Shown piece by piece: positions 31,371-35,624 of a DNA stretch of 35,624 nt. Numbering within the stretch: the stretch's first letter is position 1; every line of letters starts with the position of its first letter. Position numbers and translations under genes: made by a program. The DNA is from an uncultured bacterium (GTDB lineage: Bacteria; Verrucomicrobiota; Lentisphaeria; Victivallales; Victivallaceae). Where the stretch lies: contig URVC01000048.1 of NCBI GenBank assembly GCA_900551245.1, positions 1-35,624 on the forward strand, in the 5' to 3' direction. Under the pieces are notes generated by a model. The model saw only the letters and a program-made list of their open reading frames with translations, had not been told where the DNA came from and did not search any database.

Positions 31371-32174
31371 ATGATCAGAGTCATCATCATCGGAGCCGCC
31401 GGCCGCATGGGCCGCCGGCTGGTCGCCAACGTCATGGAGAATCCGGAATTCGAACTGGCCGGAGCGACGGAGTTCGTCGAATCTCCGTTTCTCGGCGAGG
31501 ACGCCGGTCTGGTCGCCGGCTGCGGGGAAGCGGGCGTGAAGATCACCGCCAATCTGGAAGAGCTGGTCAAACACGCCGACGCCATCATCGACTTCGCCAC
31601 CGGCGGCGTCATGGAAGCGGTCCGGCTCGCGGTGGGAAACCACTGCGCCGCGGTCATCGGCACCACCGCGCTCAGCGCCGCGGAGAAGGGGGAACTCGCT
31701 GAACTTGCCGAACGCGGCGGCCGGATCGTCTCGGCCTACAACATGAGCGTCGGCGTCAATCTATTGTTCAAACTGGTGGGGGAGGCCGCGCGCACCCTCG
31801 GGCCGGACTACGACGTCGAAATCATCGAAATGCACCACAACCAGAAGAAGGACGCCCCCTCCGGCACCGCGGTGCGGCTCGCCGAAGAGGTGTGCGCCGC
31901 GCGCGACTGGAACTACGCGACCGATGTCCGCCACGGTCGCGAAGGGATGGTCGGCGCCCGGTCGAAACATGAGATCGGCATGCATTCGCTGCGCGGCGGC
32001 GACGTGGTCGGCGACCACACCGTCATCTTCGCCATCAACGGCGAGCGGATTGAGCTCACCCACAAGGCGTCCAGCCGGGACACCTTCGCCAAGGGGGCGC
32101 TCCGGGCGGCGAAGTTTCTCACGCACGCGGATCCCGGGCTCTACGACATGCAGGATGTCCTCGGTCTCAAATAA
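31371..32174 (+). CDS. dapB: 4-hydroxy-tetrahydrodipicolinate reductase DapB
   Basis: 267 aa from the ATG at 31371, preferred over the ATG at 31356 because GGAAGGA then sits at the right distance and the product starts directly with the nucleotide-binding strand (MIRVIIIGAAGRMGR). Conserved DapB blocks are present: GAAGRMG for NAD(P)H, IIDFATGGVMEA, IGTTALS, MSVGVNLLFKL and the catalytic EMHHNQKKDAPSGTA region with the His-His pair and Lys. It makes tetrahydrodipicolinate for lysine and meso-diaminopimelate, hence peptidoglycan. It lies 42 nt after the OppA-like gene. Confidence 0.96.
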   Translation: MIRVIIIGAAGRMGRRLVANVMENPEFELAGATEFVESPFLGEDAGLVAGCGEAGVKITANLEELVKHADAIIDFATGGVMEAVRLAVGNHCAAVIGTTALSAAEKGELAELAERGGRIVSAYNMSVGVNLLFKLVGEAARTLGPDYDVEIIEMHHNQKKDAPSGTAVRLAEEVCAARDWNYATDVRHGREGMVGARSKHEIGMHSLRGGDVVGDHTVIFAINGERIELTHKASSRDTFAKGALRAAKFLTHADPGLYDMQDVLGLK

Positions 32175-32192
32175 TTTTCAGGAGCAGAGCAA

Positions 32193-33038
32193 ATGAATAT
32201 CCTCACCATCGGCAACAGTTTCACCGACAGCCTCGAACTCTACTTCCCGGCGGCGGTTCAGTCCGCCCGGTGCGATCTTCACTTTGAGCGGGCCAATTTC
32301 GGCGGCTGCGAACTGGCGCGCCACTGGAGCTATATCGAGGCGGAAGAGCGCGATGTGCGCTGCCGCATCTATCAGGGGGGGCGAAAGCTCCGTTCGATTC
32401 TCGAACTGCGCGCCTGGGATGTGGTCACCATCCAGCAGGCGAGCCACGACAGCTGGCGGCCGGAAACCTTCCAGCCCTGGGCGGGGAACATCATCGCCTA
32501 CGTGAAGAAACATGCGCCGCAGGCGGAGGTGGTGATCCAGCAGACCTGGGCCTACCGGGCCGACCATCCGCAGCTGCTCCCGGGCAGCGAATGGGGCGTC
32601 TCGCAGGATGAGATGTACGGGCGCCTGACCGAAAACTACACGAAGCTGGCGCGCGACTACAAGTTGCGGATCATTCCCACCGGTTACGCGGTTCAGCTCA
32701 CCCGCCGCAACAGCGAACGCAAATTCGTCAACTACGACCCGGCGCTGATCGACACCCTCGCCTGGCCGGATCTGCCGCCGCAGGCGGGCGACGTGGTCGG
32801 CCAGTGTTCCTGGCGGAAGAATCCGGACACCGGGGAGCTCTACCTCAACCGCGACCTCATCCATCTCAATCCCCGGGGGCAGTATCTCCAGGCGTGCGTC
32901 TGGTTCGCCATGCTCTACGGGAAAAAGGTGAGCGAAATCCGGCTCGTTCCCGCCGAACTGGCGAATTCCGACGTCAAATTCCTGCAGGAGACCGCCCAGC
33001 AGGCGGTGGATGAGTTCCAGCAGGTCAACCAGGGTTGA
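32193..33038 (+). CDS. SGNH-fold hydrolase, DUF4886-like
   Basis: 281 aa, without a signal peptide, so probably cytoplasmic. The N-terminal ILTIGNSFTDSL places the nucleophile Ser9 in the GNSF block typical of DUF4886. A TIQQASHDSW segment follows, and the C-terminal RDLIHLNPRGQYLQACVWFAML block supplies the Asp/His side of an SGNH triad. The family is widespread in Bacteroidota and Lentisphaerota glycan loci; no specific substrate is known to me. It lies 18 nt after dapB and 5 nt before lpxB, an unusual place for a glycan esterase. A CAGGAGC ribosome-binding site precedes it. Confidence 0.8.
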   Translation: MNILTIGNSFTDSLELYFPAAVQSARCDLHFERANFGGCELARHWSYIEAEERDVRCRIYQGGRKLRSILELRAWDVVTIQQASHDSWRPETFQPWAGNIIAYVKKHAPQAEVVIQQTWAYRADHPQLLPGSEWGVSQDEMYGRLTENYTKLARDYKLRIIPTGYAVQLTRRNSERKFVNYDPALIDTLAWPDLPPQAGDVVGQCSWRKNPDTGELYLNRDLIHLNPRGQYLQACVWFAMLYGKKVSEIRLVPAELANSDVKFLQETAQQAVDEFQQVNQG

Positions 33039-33043
33039 TACGA

Positions 33044-34195
33044 ATGGCGGAAAAGAAGATATGGATCCTCGCCGGAGAGGCCTCCGGCGATCTTTACGGC
33101 GCCCGGCTCGCCCGGGAACTGCGCGCCATCGCCGCGGAACGGGGTGACACGGTCCGGATTTCCGGCATGGGGGGGCCGCAGATGGCCGCGGCCGACATCG
33201 ATCTCAAGGTCGACTCGACCGAACTCGGCGTCGTCGGCGTGATCGAGGTGCTGAAACATATCTTCACGTTCGTCGCCATCTTTTTCCGGCTGGTCCGCGC
33301 GGCGAAGCAGGAGCGTCCCGACGAGGTCGTCTTGATCGACTACCCGGGATTCAACCTGCTTTTCGCGCTGATGATGTATCTGAACCGGATTCCGGTCGTC
33401 TGGTATGTCTGCCCCCACCTCTGGGTGTGGGGCAAATGGCGTCTGCCGGTGCTGGCGAAGATCTGCACGAAGATGCTGGTGATCTTCCCCTTCGAAGAGG
33501 AGGTCTTCGCGCCGACCCGGCTCCGGGCGACCTTCGTCGGCCACCCGCTGGTGGATATCGTCGAAGAGCGGCGCAATCCGGAAATTGAGCGCTCCCCGGA
33601 GGAGTTTCTGCTTCTGCCGGGCAGCCGCACGATGGAGATCAACTTCCTGCTGCGGCCGATGCTCGACACGATCTCCCGGCTTGCCGAGCGTCATCCGGAG
33701 TTGAAGTTTCATCTCAGCGCCCCGCGGGAAAAAATCGCCCGGCTCTGCGACGAAATCTACCACGAATACCGCTGCAAACACCCCGACGCCCCGGCCGTCA
33801 CCATCAGCTGTGCGGACACCCCGTACTGGCAGCAGCGGGCCGGAACCGGCCTCGCCGCCAGCGGCACCGTCACGGTGGAGTCGGCCATCGCCGGACTCCC
33901 GCTGGTGGTCGGTTACAAGCTCAACTGGGTCACCATTCTGCTCGCCTCGCTGGTGGTCCGGCTCTACCGCGGCTACTTCACGATGGTGAACATCATCGCC
34001 AACCGGACCATTTATGAAGAGTTCCTCCAGCACCACTTTTCGCCGAAGGAGCTGGTACCGGCGGTGGAGCGCATTCTGCCCGGCGGCGAACGGCGCGCCG
34101 AAGTGGAAGCGGGGATGGAGGAGGTCCACAAGCTCCTCAAGCCGAAGAGTTCCAGCGCCGCCCGTCAGGCAGCGCTCGCCTGCTACGACCTCTGA
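33044..34195 (+). CDS. lpxB: Lipid-A-disaccharide synthase LpxB
   Basis: 383 aa from the ATG at 33044, close to the 382 aa of E. coli LpxB. Diagnostic segments: ILAGEASGDLYGARLARELR at the N-terminus, GGPQMAAADI, VVLIDYPGFN, VWYVCPHLWVWGKWR, TFVGHPLVD, LLPGSRTMEI and the C-terminal donor-site ASGTVTVESAIAGLPLVVGYKLN. LpxB joins UDP-2,3-diacylglucosamine and 2,3-diacylglucosamine-1-P to form the lipid A disaccharide at the inner membrane, proving a lipid A-making, two-membrane cell. The ATG lies 5 nt beyond the upstream stop and has only a weak ribosome-binding site, so translational coupling is likely. It is the last gene of its operon. Confidence 0.96.
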   Translation: MAEKKIWILAGEASGDLYGARLARELRAIAAERGDTVRISGMGGPQMAAADIDLKVDSTELGVVGVIEVLKHIFTFVAIFFRLVRAAKQERPDEVVLIDYPGFNLLFALMMYLNRIPVVWYVCPHLWVWGKWRLPVLAKICTKMLVIFPFEEEVFAPTRLRATFVGHPLVDIVEERRNPEIERSPEEFLLLPGSRTMEINFLLRPMLDTISRLAERHPELKFHLSAPREKIARLCDEIYHEYRCKHPDAPAVTISCADTPYWQQRAGTGLAASGTVTVESAIAGLPLVVGYKLNWVTILLASLVVRLYRGYFTMVNIIANRTIYEEFLQHHFSPKELVPAVERILPGGERRAEVEAGMEEVHKLLKPKSSSAARQAALACYDL

Positions 34196-34207
34196 CGCGG
34201 CGCGTCA
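34193..34207. other. Palindrome containing both convergent stop codons
   Basis: TGACGC-GGC-GCGTCA is a perfect inverted repeat. Its left arm starts with the lpxB TGA (34193-34195) and its right arm ends with the stop of the - strand SGNH gene (34205-34207). No T-run follows on either strand, so it is at best a weak terminator. Confidence 0.7.
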
Positions 34208-35296
34208 GGCCAGCCGGTTTCCGCGCAGAAATGCGGCGAGCTTCTCCGACACCCGGAGAAAACCGACGTCGTTGGGGTGAACCGCGTCGACGAAGCACTC
34301 CGCAAAGTTTTCTCCGAGCAGGTCGAACCCGTCGAGGAAGTACACGGCGGGATCCCCCATTGCCCGGCGCCGCTCACAGTTGGCGCGGTGGATCGCACTG
34401 CGCCGGAGCCGCGTGGCGGCCCCCTCCTCCCGTTCCGCCGGAATTCTCAGCTGCGAGATCGTCACAATCGGCACCGCCGGGTGTCGTTCGCGCAGGATGT
34501 CGGTGAACCGCGGCAATGTCTGCTCCAGCCGGTCGAGATCGACGTTTGCGTCGTAATCGAGCAGGAAGAGTGCCGGATTCTCCACCCGGGCGAGAGTTTC
34601 CGCCAGCTCCGGCTCCCCTTTCGCCGAACCGGCAAAACCGAAATTCAGCACGGGCCGGTCGAGCAGTCGCGTCAGTTGCGCGGTTTCTGCCAGCCCCGGC
34701 CGAGAGGCACAGCAGCCGTGGATGATGCTGGTTCCGTAGAACACCACGGGGGACGGATTCCGCCGGGGGCGCGGCGGCTCCACCCGCGCCGACGGCGCCA
34801 CACCGATCTCGAAGAAATCGACCCGGGCGTAGAGCGGGAAATAGAGTTCAAACTCGTGCATCTTCCGTTCCGGTTCTTCCGGAAGAGTCAGCACGCCGGC
34901 AAACGAGTGTGTGGGGAAGCTCAATTCGTCATAGTTCTTGCGGGTCACGGCGATGAACGCGCCATCCATATAGAGGTCGAACCCGGAGCGGCCGATGCTC
35001 ATGATATCGGCGGAATTGTTGTGGCAGGTGACGGTGGCGCGCACGGCGACAAAGGGCGAATCCGAACGGAAGCGCAGCACGCCGCCGGCCGAGTGATTGG
35101 CGTACACATCGACCGCCTCGGAGAACGCACACTCCGGCCGGGATTCCGGCAACCGCCGCAACGGATCGCCCGGTTTCCGGAATGCGAACCCCTCCAGTTC
35201 AAACGGTGTCTCGTCATAACTGCTCCAGCGCGCCGGAGGCAGCGGTGTCGCCGTATAAGCCATCGCCGGATCAAATTTTTTCTGCGTAACTTCCAT
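34205..35296 (-). CDS. SGNH/GDSL esterase with N-terminal beta-sandwich domain
   Basis: 363 aa, without a signal peptide. Residues about 30-175 form a beta-rich domain (GGVLRFRSDSPFVAVRATVT, GFDLYMDGAFIAV) of the kind seen before the catalytic domain in CE2/CE20-type deacetylases. The SGNH domain starts at VVFYGTSIIHGC (nucleophile Ser190) and ends with Asp337-x-x-His340 in DAVHPND. A carbohydrate deacetylase role is likely, but the substrate is unknown. It is convergent with lpxB (9-nt gap between stops) and has its own promoter. No partner gene follows in the window. Confidence 0.82.
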   Translation of the reverse strand: MEVTQKKFDPAMAYTATPLPPARWSSYDETPFELEGFAFRKPGDPLRRLPESRPECAFSEAVDVYANHSAGGVLRFRSDSPFVAVRATVTCHNNSADIMSIGRSGFDLYMDGAFIAVTRKNYDELSFPTHSFAGVLTLPEEPERKMHEFELYFPLYARVDFFEIGVAPSARVEPPRPRRNPSPVVFYGTSIIHGCCASRPGLAETAQLTRLLDRPVLNFGFAGSAKGEPELAETLARVENPALFLLDYDANVDLDRLEQTLPRFTDILRERHPAVPIVTISQLRIPAEREEGAATRLRRSAIHRANCERRRAMGDPAVYFLDGFDLLGENFAECFVDAVHPNDVGFLRVSEKLAAFLRGNRLA

Positions 35297-35324
35297 CCTG
35301 ATTCTCTCCCTGTTCCATTGTCTT

Positions 35325-35352
35325 ACTATAGCATATTGACAGTTGATTGCAA
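35325..35352 (-). promoter_or_regulatory. Promoter of the SGNH esterase gene
   Basis: On the - strand TTGCAA (35347-35352), a 16-nt spacer and TATAGT (35325-35330), about 30 nt upstream of the start codon. Same layout as the promoters at 11475 and 21006. Confidence 0.6.
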
Positions 35353-35403
35353 ATACTGCGGCATGTGGGGGGAATGAGGGAGATATGCTAGACTTCTGTG
35401 TGG

Positions 35404-35487
35404 AAATGATATTCGGGGGAGCTGGAGGGCCGGGCGCCCTCCAGACCTCTTCGGAGGGAAGAAAGCGGTACCAGAGTGTAAATTTCC
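35404..35487. repeat. 84-bp direct repeat, copy 1
   Basis: Shares 79 of 84 bases with 35541-35624. It contains two hairpins in series: CTGGAGGGC (35422-35430) with GCCCTCCAG (35436-35444) around a 5-nt loop, then CCTC-TTCG-GAGG (35445-35457 region) with a UUCG-type tetraloop. Two of the five differences between the copies fall in the first loop while the stem is unchanged. No coding function is assumed. Between the esterase promoter and the window end (35353-35624) I see only these repeats. Confidence 0.85.
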
Positions 35488-35540
35488 GGCTTCTGCGGGA
35501 CGCGGGCGGAGCGGAGGTGAATATTCGAACTTCCGAGAGA

Positions 35541-35624
35541 AAATGATCGTCGGGGGAGCTGGAGGGCCAGACGCCCTCCAGACCTCTTCGGAGGGAAGAA
35601 GGCGGTACCAGAGTGTAAATTTCC
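35541..35624. repeat. 84-bp direct repeat, copy 2 (may continue beyond the window)
   Basis: Second copy, 137 bp downstream of the first, running to the last base of the window, so its true end is unknown. The same two hairpins are present (9-bp stem with loop CAGAC in place of CGGGC, then a TTCG-capped 4-bp stem). Confidence 0.85.

Noticed and set aside
29436..31643. A 735-codon open frame on the - strand opposite the OppA-like gene and dapB
   Set aside because: It covers two recognised + strand genes and their intergenic region and has no domain features; GC-driven shadow.
35343..35546. A 67-codon frame over repeat copy 1
   Set aside because: Not called as a gene: no ribosome-binding site, and most of its sequence is the repeat. 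The frame is mentioned only as an oddity of the repeat.
35404..35624. CRISPR array
   Set aside because: Only two copies, 84 bp long with strong internal hairpins, one 53-bp interval and no cas gene.

Overview
The window looks like chromosomal DNA of a GC-rich Gram-negative bacterium, most likely of the Lentisphaerota (Victivallis-like). This is inferred from several things. There is an H-X9-DG pseudopilin inside a glycosidase operon, a membrane Ser/Thr kinase fused to a formylglycine-enzyme-like domain, and many SGNH/sialate-type esterases. lpxB and an LptF/LptG permease show an LPS-bearing outer membrane. I see no rRNA, tRNA, CRISPR array, transposase or phage gene.

Layout: (1) 1-4881, + strand: a GntR/LacI-type regulator (cut by the left edge), an H-X9-DG pseudopilin, a secreted GH87-like beta-helix glycosidase, a small secreted beta-sandwich-like protein and a secreted SGNH acetylesterase. 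A shared hairpin separates this group from the convergent operon. (2) 4945-11182, - strand: a periplasmic TPR-like protein, a membrane-anchored sugar-binding protein, two MalF/MalG-type permeases and, after an internal terminator, a sialate O-acetylesterase-like enzyme. (3) 11600-12955, + strand: a MATE transporter, divergent from the ABC operon. (4) 13041-20961, - strand: a seven-gene catabolic operon with a PfkB kinase, IolB, an FGGY kinase, a FucI/AraA-like isomerase, a PCMH-type FAD oxidase, a cysteine-depleted GlcF/GlpC-like partner and a class II aldolase. It has a clear promoter and a clear terminator. (5) 21145-28132, - strand: a MotA/ExbB-like four-helix membrane protein, a long coiled-coil protein whose single N-terminal helix carries a MotB/ExbD-like Asp, a transmembrane kinase with a degenerate FGE-like domain, and an ABC-F ATPase. 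All are tightly or translationally coupled. (6) 28349-34195, + strand: an LptF/LptG permease, an anchored OppA-like binding protein, DapB, a DUF4886 SGNH protein and LpxB. (7) 34205-35296, - strand: another SGNH esterase. (8) 35404-35624: two copies of an 84-bp hairpin-rich direct repeat reaching the right edge.

Regions 1 and 2 read as a glycan-use locus: secreted depolymerase and deacetylase, then ABC uptake, then cytoplasmic deacetylation. Region 4 would break down a sugar or cyclitol-derived acid by isomerisation, phosphorylation and aldol cleavage, with a redox arm on the side. Region 5 is the best candidate for an undescribed system: an ion-driven stator-like pair whose B-type subunit carries a coiled coil instead of a peptidoglycan-binding domain, encoded with a receptor-like kinase. 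All functions are read from sequence and memory of families; no database search was run.
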